Of a DNA stretch of 10,298 nucleotides, positions 1 to 6,475 are shown piece after piece. How positions within the stretch are numbered: position 1 is the stretch's first letter; each line of letters starts with the position of its first letter. Under the pieces are notes generated by a model that worked only from the letters and a program-made list of their open reading frames with translations, ran no database searches and had not been told where the DNA came from. This DNA is from Bryobacteraceae bacterium (GTDB lineage: Bacteria; Acidobacteriota; Terriglobia; Bryobacterales; Bryobacteraceae), in contig JANXXV010000065.1 of the NCBI GenBank assembly GCA_025350445.1, forward strand, positions 1-10,298. The letters are read 5' to 3'. The position numbers and the translations under genes were made by a program.

Positions 1-411
1 GAGTGGGAGAAGGCGGCACGCGGTATCGACGGCCGTACTTTTCCGTGGGGCGATCAGGCGGAACCCGGCCGTGCGAATGTTTCCGACAATCCGAAGACGC
101 CAAATCCGCAACTGGAGCCAGTGAATTCCTACTTCGAAGGCGAGAGTCCGTTCAAGACTCTGCAGATGGCGGGGAATGCGTTGGAATATGTGGACGATCA
201 AATTACGCCCAGCGCGGCGGCGGTACAGCAGTTCGCCACCGTGTTGAATCCGCCGGCGATGGCGAATGAGCCCTGGTACAGCGTGAAGGGCGGATCGTTT
301 GCGAAGCCGCTTGCGGCCGCGGTTGCCTACGAGTGGATTCCGATTCCGGCGCGGTATTCGGCGGCGGACATTGGTTTTCGATGCGTGCGCAGCGTGCAGC
401 TTGGCGAATAG
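1..411 (+). CDS. FGE-like (sulfatase-modifying factor) domain protein, 3' end only
   Basis: The reading frame is open from the first base and ends at TAG 409-411; the start lies outside the window. It opens with EWEKAARG, followed by FPWGD, AGNALEYVDD, GGSF and finally DIGFRCVRS. This is the order of conserved blocks in the C-terminal half of the formylglycine-generating-enzyme/SUMF1 fold. True FGEs oxidise a sulfatase cysteine and carry two catalytic Cys residues between the GGSF and GFRC blocks. Here that stretch (about residues 99-126) has no Cys, and the usual W-E-W of the GNVWEW block is L-E-Y. I infer a non-catalytic or divergent member, such as the accessory domains often fused to Ser/Thr kinases or secreted proteins. 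The N-terminal partner domain cannot be seen. Its last codons lie inside an 80-bp block repeated at 1201-1280. Confidence 0.85.
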   Translation, partial: EWEKAARGIDGRTFPWGDQAEPGRANVSDNPKTPNPQLEPVNSYFEGESPFKTLQMAGNALEYVDDQITPSAAAVQQFATVLNPPAMANEPWYSVKGGSFAKPLAAAVAYEWIPIPARYSAADIGFRCVRSVQLGE

Positions 412-450
412 GGCGGTAGAAAGCCGGCCCTAGTCCGGTGTCGTATTTTT
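371..450. repeat. Copy 1 of a diverged 80-bp direct repeat (FGE-like tail / DHFR-family tail junction)
   Basis: Aligned without gaps to 1201-1280 (offset 830), I count 58 of 80 identical bases. The match includes AGCGTGCA, GCGGTAGAA and the 16-base run CCGGTGTCGTATTTTT at 435-450. Identity stops abruptly after 450. The block codes on both strands: the end of an FGE-like gene on + and the end of a DHFR-family gene on -. Confidence 0.8.
413..450 (-). pseudogene. Remnant of the C-terminal end of a DHFR-family (RibD C-terminal type) gene
   Basis: Read on the minus strand this stretch gives KYDTGLGPAFYR. It parallels KYDTGLVQVFYR at the end of the longer pseudogene at 1231-1763, and YDTGL-x-x-x-(F/Y)YR is a typical ending of small dihydrofolate-reductase-family proteins. 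Only about 12 codons remain. Upstream (beyond 450) nothing resembles the family, and the native stop codon is gone. On its own this would be too short to call; the call rests on its ungapped match to the second copy. Confidence 0.6.
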
Positions 451-467
451 GTGTCCAAAACCGGTCG

Positions 468-782
468 TTACGGCGCGCTGTGAACACGCTCAAACCCGTT
501 GCCAGCCACGGCGCGCAGTAGAGCCAGATCGTGGCGTATGGTGCGCCAAATCAGATTCTCGTCTACTGCTTCGTATTCATACCGGTAGACATTACCGGCA
601 GCGGCCACGGCGATCCAATCGATTTCGGGGTGCCGGTCCTTGACTTCCGCCGGCAACCCGCGCGACGCCTCTGACGGAATTTCGAGGGCGCGGACAACAG
701 CATAAATAGTCTTTTGATCCGAAACGAAAGTCTTAAGATCCATGCCGGCGGTGAACGTCATTATGGCGTCGATGTTGTCCAC
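468..782 (-). CDS. HepT-like (DUF86/HEPN) toxin of a MNT/HepT pair, probably defective
   Basis: This is a helical protein of 104 codons if read from GTG at 782. It carries the HepT signature blocks: RLRDIVDNIDAI straddling the start, a T-x-x-AVVRALEI-like helix, GLPAEVKDRHPEIDW, and a C-terminal IWRTIRHDLALLRAV. HepT proteins are HEPN ribonucleases held in check by an adjacent MNT nucleotidyltransferase, which AMPylates a Tyr in the R-x4-H-x-Y motif (or GN-x-x-RH-x-Y variants). Here the motif reads GNVYRYEY, so the His position is Tyr while the final Tyr is kept. The start is also doubtful. In the same frame the family-like residues ESAQRLRDI continue upstream of the GTG right up to the TAA of the MNT gene, with no start codon and no ribosome binding site. 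A one-base loss near 804-807 would explain this (see findings). I infer a decaying or catalytically dead toxin. Confidence 0.75.
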   Translation of the reverse strand: MDNIDAIMTFTAGMDLKTFVSDQKTIYAVVRALEIPSEASRGLPAEVKDRHPEIDWIAVAAAGNVYRYEYEAVDENLIWRTIRHDLALLRAVAGNGFERVHSAP

Positions 783-809
783 GATGTCGCGGAGACGCTG
801 GGCGGATTC

Positions 810-1112
810 TTAGAAGGCATGGACGGCATAGCGCAGGATGCTGTCGCGGAGCAGCGGCTTGAGCGCTCTGCGATTCACCACGTCGCCAACACCGTTGAGG
901 ATCTGGTTGATGTAAATCTTAACTCTGGTGTATTCGAAGATTCCCAGGGGCCGATCCTGATCGAGTTCTAGCAGGACGTCGATATCGCTATCAGCTCTGG
1001 CTTCTGCTCTTGCGACTGAACCGAACACCGCCGCATGAGACACACCCAGCCGCCGCAACTCACTTTCGTGTGTGCGGAGCGTGGCGAGAACGTTGTCCAG
1101 TGTGTCTATCAT
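810..1112 (-). CDS. MNT-type minimal nucleotidyltransferase, antitoxin of a HepT/MNT pair
   Basis: The protein is 100 residues, the normal size for this family. It shows the pol-beta nucleotidyltransferase motif G-S-x10-D-x-D as GSVARAEARADSDID (about residues 31-45), followed by VLLELD. A later DVV (near residue 77) in the position of the third metal-binding carboxylate precedes NRRALKPLLRDSILRYAV, the usual C-terminal helix. All catalytic residues appear present. Members AMPylate and silence the neighbouring HepT toxin. ATG 1112 is preceded by GGGTGAAAG, an acceptable ribosome binding site. The HepT-like gene lies directly downstream on the same strand, and in the same frame beyond the TAA at 810-812, so the two are presumably co-transcribed. 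Confidence 0.9.
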   Translation of the reverse strand: MIDTLDNVLATLRTHESELRRLGVSHAAVFGSVARAEARADSDIDVLLELDQDRPLGIFEYTRVKIYINQILNGVGDVVNRRALKPLLRDSILRYAVHAF

Positions 1113-1199
1113 CTTTCACCCACGAGTCTACCAAACAGGCCAGTCTCACCAGCGGCCTGCTGATCATGAATCGGTATATTTCCCTCAATATGCATTCCT

Positions 1200-1241
1200 A
1201 TCGGCCTTCGATGCATTAGCAGCGTGCAACTCACCCGGTAA
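1200..1241 (+). pseudogene. Remnant of the C-terminal end of a second FGE-like gene
   Basis: In frame from 1200 the sequence reads IGLRCISSVQLTR followed by TAA 1239-1241. This parallels IGFRCVRSVQLGE plus stop at the end of the FGE-like gene at 1-411, offset exactly 830 bases. GFRC-like blocks close FGE-fold domains. Upstream of 1200 the frame has no family similarity and meets TGA codons at 1161 and 1167, so only about 13 codons survive. It overlaps the end of the opposite-strand DHFR-family pseudogene by 11 bases (1231-1241). Confidence 0.6.
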
Positions 1242-1280
1242 CGCGGTAGAACACCTGCACCAAGCCGGTGTCGTATTTTT
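1201..1280. repeat. Copy 2 of the diverged 80-bp direct repeat
   Basis: This is the partner of 371-450, with 58 of 80 identical bases by ungapped hand alignment. It carries the same pair of convergent gene ends. Upstream of about 1200 the two loci no longer match. The toxin-antitoxin pair (468-1112) lies between the copies. Confidence 0.8.
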
Positions 1281-1763
1281 CGCACCGGCTCAATTCCGGT
1301 TCCGTTTCCGGATCCGGCCGCGGAAACAGTGTAAGTCCGCTGCCAAGCAACCGGGGGTGGATGGTTAAGCCCGCCTCATCCACTAACTGGACTTGCAGGA
1401 ACTTGCGAACCAGCTTTCCTCCGCCCACCAGCCCGGTATCCTTTATACAGCTTCGGAGCGGATCCGCGCTGCCCGGGACTCCACGCTGTTGGATACATAC
1501 TCCACGCCGTCCCGGATACCGGACGGTCTTGTGGAGGTGAAAACGCAATTCTTACTGTCGTGGTAATACGCTTTTCCCGGCATCAGTTCCTGTATTTTGT
1601 TGCGGGTCTTGCGGCCTATGACTGCTACATCTACCGAGGCGCACAACTCCCGCAGGCCGTAGTCCTGATCCATAAACGGCTAGTCCACGCCGCCATCCTT
1701 ACAGGAGATGAAGCCATCCGGGCTATTCGCCACGAAGAACCTGATGCGCCGTATTTTCGCCAT
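1231..1763 (-). pseudogene. Dihydrofolate-reductase-family (RibD C-terminal type) protein, broken by a stop and a frameshift
   Basis: Three pieces in order rebuild one protein of about 177 residues, the family's usual length. The first, from ATG 1763, has IRFFVANSPDGFIS and DGGVD. The second, in the same frame, has FMDQDYGLRELCASVD, VIGRKT, NCVFTSTRP and GVEYVS. The third, in another frame, has GLVGGGKLVRKFL, LVDEAGLTIHPRLLGSG and YDTGLVQVFYR, then TGA. TAG at 1680-1682 splits piece one from piece two, exactly where DGGVDW-type sequences normally have Trp, so TGG to TAG is the likely change. Pieces two and three are joined by a frameshift around 1443-1450, between SEAV and KDTGLVGGG. A GGAGGA at 1781-1786 lies 17 bases from ATG 1763 but 7 bases from an ATG at 1773 that now stops after two codons, so the start may be damaged too. 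Family members are NADPH-dependent reductases of mostly unknown substrate. Confidence 0.85.
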
Positions 1764-1861
1764 CCTATCGCATCCTGATCTCCTCCATTCAGCCTTGCGC
1801 TGGTGTGCGAAGTGTTGATATGCTGCCAGCAAATCGCTTGATTGCTCAGGAAGGGGTATCC

Positions 1862-4800
1862 ATGTTGCTTCGCCTAGTTTCCATTTTTCTCGCCATCTCA
1901 TTGGCCGTCACCGCACAGGATTTTCGTGCCACGCTGCAGGGCACTGTCACCGATCCGCAAGCCGCGAACGTAGGCAACGCGACCGTCGTCTTGACCAACG
2001 CCGAAACGGGTGTCGAGCGCACCACCACTACCAAGGAAGACGGCTTTTACGCATTTCCCTATCTGCCCACGGGCGCCTATTCACTCTCAGTGAAAGCAGC
2101 CGGGTTCCGTACCGCGGTTCGCGACAAGATCACGCTGAATCTGAGCCAGGTATTGCGGGAAGATATCGCACTGGCGCTGGGCGACGCCGCCGAGACTATC
2201 CGCGTAGAAGCCAGCGGGTCCATCATAGACACCGAGACCACCGCGCTGGGCACGGCGATCCGCAGTGAGATCCGCGATAACCTTCCACTCAAGGGCCGCA
2301 GTTCGCTGTTCATGTTCACGCTCACTCCGGGCGTGGTGAACAACCGCTACGGAGAAGATACGCGCCCGAACGACACTATTACGAACGTCCTGTTTTCCGC
2401 TAACGGCGCACCGGTTGCCGCCACCGACGTATTTGTGGATGGCGTGGCCAACACGGTGAACGTGAATCGCGGAGTCAATATTTCGCAGTGGGTTCCGTCG
2501 GTGGATTCCATTGGCGAATTCAAACTGGAAGTCGGCACGCTGACGGCGGAATTTGGACGCTCCGGCGGCAGCATGACCAACATGGCTATCAAGTCGGGGA
2601 CGAACCAGCTTCACGGCACGGCTTACGAATTCTTCCGCAACTCCAAACTGGATGCGAATCAGTTTTTCCAGCGGGGCCAGGGGCGGCCGCTGGCTGCGTT
2701 CGGCGCCAATACGTACGGCTTCGGCGTTGGCGGACCGGTGTTGATTCCCAAACTTTACAACGGGAAGAACCGCACGTTCTTCTTTGCTACATTCGAAGGC
2801 GCGAAGGAAGGGAACGCGATTGACTTCACCGGATCGTCGCCGACGGCGAAGATGCGCAGTGGCGATTTCAGTGAAGTATCGGCCGCCATCTACGATCCGC
2901 TTTCGGTCACCACGGTAAATGGGGTGCCCACGCGTACTCCGTTCGTCGGCAACATCATCCCCGCGAACCGGCAGGACGCGGTGGGCGTGAAAATCATGAG
3001 CTTCTACCCAACCGCGAATCGTGCGCCGGCCAGCGCGGCGCAGCCGTGGGTGAACAACTTCGCGTTCTCCGGCAAGTGGCCGCGGAACTACAACATGTAC
3101 GCGGTGAAGATGGACCATCAGGTGACCGAACACTACAGCACATTTGTGCGCGTGAACTATGGCACGGCGCTGTTAATTTTTCCGTTTCAGTTCGACGGCG
3201 TGGGCACCGATGGCCGCAACATCGTGAACCGCCCGAACTTCGGCGTGTCCTGGGGCAACACGTTTCTGTTGAGTGCGCGCCGCACCCTGGACTTGCGATT
3301 CGGCTATGCGCACGGCAAGGAAGACAACCGTCCCTGGTCGGATAAATTCGATCTGGCGAGCCTTGGATTCCCCTCTTCCTACGTGAGTGGAATGCAAGCG
3401 AATGGCTTCCCGTTAATCCGCACCAACGGCATCATGAACCTGGCGGGATCGGGCTTCATAAACGACCCTGGCTACACGTATACGTTTCAACCCAGCGTGT
3501 TTGAACAGCACGGCAAGCATCTGGTGAAGTATGGCGCGGATTTCCGGCTGTTCTATGGCAACTTCTTCCGCAACCTAACGCCGGGCGGCACATTCAACTT
3601 CAGCAATCAATGGACCAACGGGCCGCGCGCGGATACGCCGCTGGGAACCACGGGCTTTCCGCTGGCTTCGCTGCTGCTTGGCACTCCGGCCTCGGGTTCG
3701 GCGGACCTGAACACAGGTGTGTCGATTTTGAACAAGTATTTCGCGTATTACGTTCAAGACGATTACCGTATCAGCTCGCGTCTGACGCTGAACATCGGTC
3801 TACGTTATGAGTACGAGACCCCGCGCACGGAGCGCTACAACCGGGCGACACGCGGCTTCGATCGCAACGCGAAATACAATTTGGGTACCATTCCCGTGAC
3901 CGGTGGACTGGTGTATGCCGGAGACGGCGGGCTACCGCGAGGCATCTACGATGCGGACAAGAACAATTTCGCGCCGCGCCTCGGTATCGCCTATTCGCTC
4001 ACGCCGAAGACGGTGATCCGAGCCGGCTACGCGCTGAACTACGTACCGGTGGTGGGTTCCGTGGATGCGGTTGGCTACTCGGTCACCTCGCCGATGGTGG
4101 TTTCGCAAAACGGCATCGACGTAGTTAATAAGTTGTCGAATCCCTTTCCCGGCGGGCAGTTGACGCCGGCAGGCAAAGCGCTTGGGTTGCGGACGCTAGT
4201 GGGCCAGGCCATCTCTTTCGTAGAACCGAATGATGTGACGCCGATTTATCACACTTGGAACGTCAACATCCAGCGCCAACTCTTCACCGGATCGGTGCTG
4301 CAACTGGGTTACATCGGCGGAAGAGGCACCAACCTCACCAGTGAAATCGCCATTGGAAATAACATCACCGAGAACATCAATCAAGTGAATCCGAAGTATC
4401 TCCCGCTGGGCACCGGACTGTTGGATGTAGTGGACAATCCTTACTTCGGCGTGATCACCAACGGATCGCTGGCGGGACGCACCACGCAGCGCCAGCAATT
4501 GCTGCGGCCCTACAATCAGTTTTTGAACATTACGCGGAATCTGCCCACGCTGGGCAATTCCAGTTATCACTCGATGCAGGCGAAGTTCGAAACGCGATCC
4601 TATAAAGGGCTTACGACCATCGTTTCCTACACCATTTCAAAGAACTTGAGCGATGTAAGCCCGTATCAGGACAACTATAATCGCGCCATTGAGCGCGCTC
4701 CGGCCGCGTTTGATGTGCCGCAGCGGCTGACGACGACCATCAGTTGGGACTTGCCGGTGGGCCGCGGCAAGTCGTTCGGCCGCGACATGAACCGGTTGAT

Positions 4801-5275
4801 GGATTACGCCATCGGCGGTTGGAACATCGCCATGTTCAACACGTTCCAATCCGGCTTCCCGCTCAGTTTCGGCGTCAATACGAATACGCTGTTTTTGGCT
4901 GGGGCGGGCGGACAGCGGCCGAACGTGACGGGCGATCCGAACGCCGGGATCTCCGGTTCGGTGGAAGACCGGCTGTTGCGGTACTTCAACACGCAGGCAT
5001 TCTCGCAACCGGCGAACTTCACGTTTGGCAACGCTCCGGCGCGCGCCTCCTGGCTGCGCAGCCCGGGCATGAACAACTATAATCTGACGCTGACGAAGCA
5101 ATTTTCGATTACCGAGCGGCTGAAACTGAATCTGCGGGCGTCGTCGTTCAACCTGATGAACCACCCGGTGTTCTCCGGTCCGAATACCACCTTCGGGCAG
5201 GCGCAATTCGGGCAAATCTCGAGCCAGGCGAATATCAATCGTCAGTCGGAAGTGGTCATGCGGCTGATCTTTTAA
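1862..5275 (+). CDS. Oar-like TonB-dependent outer-membrane receptor with carboxypeptidase-regulatory-like domain
   Basis: This is a protein of 1137 residues. I chose ATG 1862 over GTG 1805 because AGGAAGGGG (1848-1856) lies 5 bases upstream and a clean signal peptide follows, with likely cleavage after AVTA before QDF. Residues about 20-105 form a carboxypeptidase-regulatory-like beta-sandwich (LQGTVTDPQ, ATVVLTNAETG, GFYAFPYLPTGAYSL, AGFRTAV). The plug domain follows (IRVEASGSIIDTETTALG, NLPLKGRSSLFMFTLTPGV, VFVDGVANT, AEFGRSGGS), then KSGTNQLHGTAYEFFRNS and a long barrel. Late landmarks are YYVQDDYRISSRLTLNIGLRYEY, FAPRLGIAY and a terminal strand ending in F (VVMRLIF), as outer-membrane barrels do. 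It would import a large substrate using TonB energy; expanded families in Acidobacteria are linked to polysaccharide or peptide uptake, but the substrate is not evident. The frame is intact throughout and I see no obvious TonB box. Confidence 0.95.
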   Translation: MLLRLVSIFLAISLAVTAQDFRATLQGTVTDPQAANVGNATVVLTNAETGVERTTTTKEDGFYAFPYLPTGAYSLSVKAAGFRTAVRDKITLNLSQVLREDIALALGDAAETIRVEASGSIIDTETTALGTAIRSEIRDNLPLKGRSSLFMFTLTPGVVNNRYGEDTRPNDTITNVLFSANGAPVAATDVFVDGVANTVNVNRGVNISQWVPSVDSIGEFKLEVGTLTAEFGRSGGSMTNMAIKSGTNQLHGTAYEFFRNSKLDANQFFQRGQGRPLAAFGANTYGFGVGGPVLIPKLYNGKNRTFFFATFEGAKEGNAIDFTGSSPTAKMRSGDFSEVSAAIYDPLSVTTVNGVPTRTPFVGNIIPANRQDAVGVKIMSFYPTANRAPASAAQPWVNNFAFSGKWPRNYNMYAVKMDHQVTEHYSTFVRVNYGTALLIFPFQFDGVGTDGRNIVNRPNFGVSWGNTFLLSARRTLDLRFGYAHGKEDNRPWSDKFDLASLGFPSSYVSGMQANGFPLIRTNGIMNLAGSGFINDPGYTYTFQPSVFEQHGKHLVKYGADFRLFYGNFFRNLTPGGTFNFSNQWTNGPRADTPLGTTGFPLASLLLGTPASGSADLNTGVSILNKYFAYYVQDDYRISSRLTLNIGLRYEYETPRTERYNRATRGFDRNAKYNLGTIPVTGGLVYAGDGGLPRGIYDADKNNFAPRLGIAYSLTPKTVIRAGYALNYVPVVGSVDAVGYSVTSPMVVSQNGIDVVNKLSNPFPGGQLTPAGKALGLRTLVGQAISFVEPNDVTPIYHTWNVNIQRQLFTGSVLQLGYIGGRGTNLTSEIAIGNNITENINQVNPKYLPLGTGLLDVVDNPYFGVITNGSLAGRTTQRQQLLRPYNQFLNITRNLPTLGNSSYHSMQAKFETRSYKGLTTIVSYTISKNLSDVSPYQDNYNRAIERAPAAFDVPQRLTTTISWDLPVGRGKSFGRDMNRLMDYAIGGWNIAMFNTFQSGFPLSFGVNTNTLFLAGAGGQRPNVTGDPNAGISGSVEDRLLRYFNTQAFSQPANFTFGNAPARASWLRSPGMNNYNLTLTKQFSITERLKLNLRASSFNLMNHPVFSGPNTTFGQAQFGQISSQANINRQSEVVMRLIF

Positions 5276-6225
5276 TGATCCGGCATCACCCAACGGATCT
5301 GGGAATGAGCAAATAACTCCAGCACGGACTCGCCATCCGTACCGACGATCCGGTGGCTGATGTTCTTGACGTCGGCCCAGGTCCCGGTATACCTGTCGAG
5401 TTTGAGAGCTGTCCGAACTTGAGTATCCCGATTCTCGGCGCTGACGTACGCAAATCCGGAGTTGGTCAGGAACGCCCCGACGACCCGGCTTTTCGGTCCA
5501 AGGTCCGGTCCCGCCCAACGGCGCACCAGGGCGCCGGTAGTAGCGGAGACCTCGATCCATTCCCTGGTCCTGTCACTGTAGATGCCGATGCGATCGCCGG
5601 AAGCCGTCAAGTACGATTGCGAAACGGGCCCCAAATGTCCGGGAAGCGAAAAAAGGCTGCGTGGTATCGCCGAGTGAATCACTTTGCCATCCCGCCCGTA
5701 GTGCCTCAGAATGTTGTATTCCGCTAGCTCCATACCGCTGGCATCCAGTTCCCAACCTATCGCCCAAACAGTTCCGTCGGCGCCGAAGCAAATCCGGAGG
5801 GGAGAAAAGGGCGCGGTACGAAGCAGCTGAAGTGCTTTCCCGGTCTTGTCAAGAAACAGAATATAACCGGTGCCTCTGCCGCCGGGCCAGCTTGCGCCGC
5901 CAGCCACGGCCAGTTCGCCTTGGGGAGATACGGCGACGTCGCTCAGGGCATTTTCCACTGCATCCGGCATCGACACCACCGCCTTCGTCAAATCTTTACC
6001 GTCGGCATCCTGCAAATAGACGGCGGGCGTGGTGCCTCCGTCCGGGATTTCAAAGCGAACGAAGAAGCCGTTGTCCCATTTGGGGATGACCACTAGCCGG
6101 CCGCCGCCCACGTCGTCCAGCTTGATTTCTCTTTCCGGCTTCGCGAGTTCCTCAGCTATCGCCGAAGTTGTCAGCAGCACCGAAGCCGCGGCGGCACTGG
6201 TGACAATTCTACAAAGTAGTTTCAT
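5272..6225 (-). CDS. Secreted protein of unknown function, probable beta-propeller fold
   Basis: The protein is 317 residues from ATG 6225. That start is preferred over one 17 codons upstream because GGAGGGGG (6230-6237) sits 4 bases before it and a signal peptide begins there: MKLLCRIVTSAAAAS, then VLLTTSAIAEE with likely cleavage after AIA. The mature part repeats a strand-turn pattern seen in NHL- or WD40-like propellers: VAVSPQGELAVAGG, ILFLDKTGKALQLL, ICFGADGTVWAIGWE, LRHYGRDGKVIHS, RIGIYSDRTREWIEV and KLDRYTGTWADV. I do not recognise a catalytic motif or a named family, so no function is assigned. It is convergent with the TonB-dependent receptor and the two stop codons overlap (5272-5275), leaving no room for a separate terminator. 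It may be a periplasmic or extracellular binding or scaffold protein. Confidence 0.85.
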   Translation of the reverse strand: MKLLCRIVTSAAAASVLLTTSAIAEELAKPEREIKLDDVGGGRLVVIPKWDNGFFVRFEIPDGGTTPAVYLQDADGKDLTKAVVSMPDAVENALSDVAVSPQGELAVAGGASWPGGRGTGYILFLDKTGKALQLLRTAPFSPLRICFGADGTVWAIGWELDASGMELAEYNILRHYGRDGKVIHSAIPRSLFSLPGHLGPVSQSYLTASGDRIGIYSDRTREWIEVSATTGALVRRWAGPDLGPKSRVVGAFLTNSGFAYVSAENRDTQVRTALKLDRYTGTWADVKNISHRIVGTDGESVLELFAHSQIRWVMPDH

Positions 6226-6475
6226 TCTTCCCCCTCCGCGCGCACTCTTCGTTGGTGAGCGGCGAATGGCTTTCACGCTGAACCACCATCCAAAGATGCC
6301 ACATTCGATTCGCGTCTGCCCGCTGGGCGGGCAACCTGCAAGAAATGAAGTTGCCTACAAGTACTTCGTGCAGTTGGGACCCGGCAGCCAAAGTCCACCG
6401 TTACAATGACAGTTAGCAGTTTTCCGGTACTAAGCAGTACAAGGAGCCGCACACAATTGGCCTTAGGCGCCGTCG
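6226..6475. other. Divergent intergenic region
   Basis: About 250 bases separate the secreted propeller-like gene (-) from the copper-binding lipoprotein remnant (+). It should hold the promoters of both. I see no credible coding sequence on either strand: the short open frames lack known motifs and a ribosome binding site. The left end holds the strong GGAGGGGG site for the minus gene (6230-6237). The only other clear structure is a perfect inverted repeat at 6317-6333. I cannot pick promoter boxes with confidence. Confidence 0.5.
6317..6333. repeat. Perfect 7-bp inverted repeat with a 3-base loop
   Basis: TGCCCGC and GCGGGCA flank TGG. The stem is GC-rich and tight, but neither strand has a T-tract after it, so it is not a standard intrinsic terminator. 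It could be an operator or an mRNA leader hairpin between two divergent genes. The function is unknown. Confidence 0.5.

Noticed and set aside
371..1280. Transposon with target-site duplication or insertion-sequence ends around the toxin-antitoxin genes
   Set aside because: No transposase and no terminal inverted repeats were seen, and the flanking copies are about 80 bp and diverged, unlike the short identical duplications left by transposition.
1680..1682. Possible recoding of UAG (suppression or pyrrolysine) in the DHFR-family gene
   Set aside because: A separate frameshift further on also breaks the gene, and a Trp codon one base away explains the stop; decay is simpler.
1805..1861. Upstream GTG start for the TonB-dependent receptor
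   Set aside because: It would put 19 polar residues before the signal peptide and lacks a good ribosome binding site; ATG 1862 has AGGAAGGGG at proper spacing.
2087..3133. Long open frame of 348 codons on the minus strand inside the receptor gene
   Set aside because: It is an antisense shadow of the receptor: Arg/His/Val-rich composition from reversed codons, no motif, no ribosome binding site, and full overlap with a well-supported gene.
4637..5560. Minus-strand open frame of 307 codons spanning the receptor end and the secreted-protein gene
   Set aside because: Low-complexity Arg/Gly/Pro-rich translation with no family resemblance; it overlaps two supported genes in other frames.
6209..6409. 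Short open frames on both strands in the divergent intergenic region
   Set aside because: No motif, no signal peptide and no ribosome binding site; they overlap the start and promoter area of supported genes.
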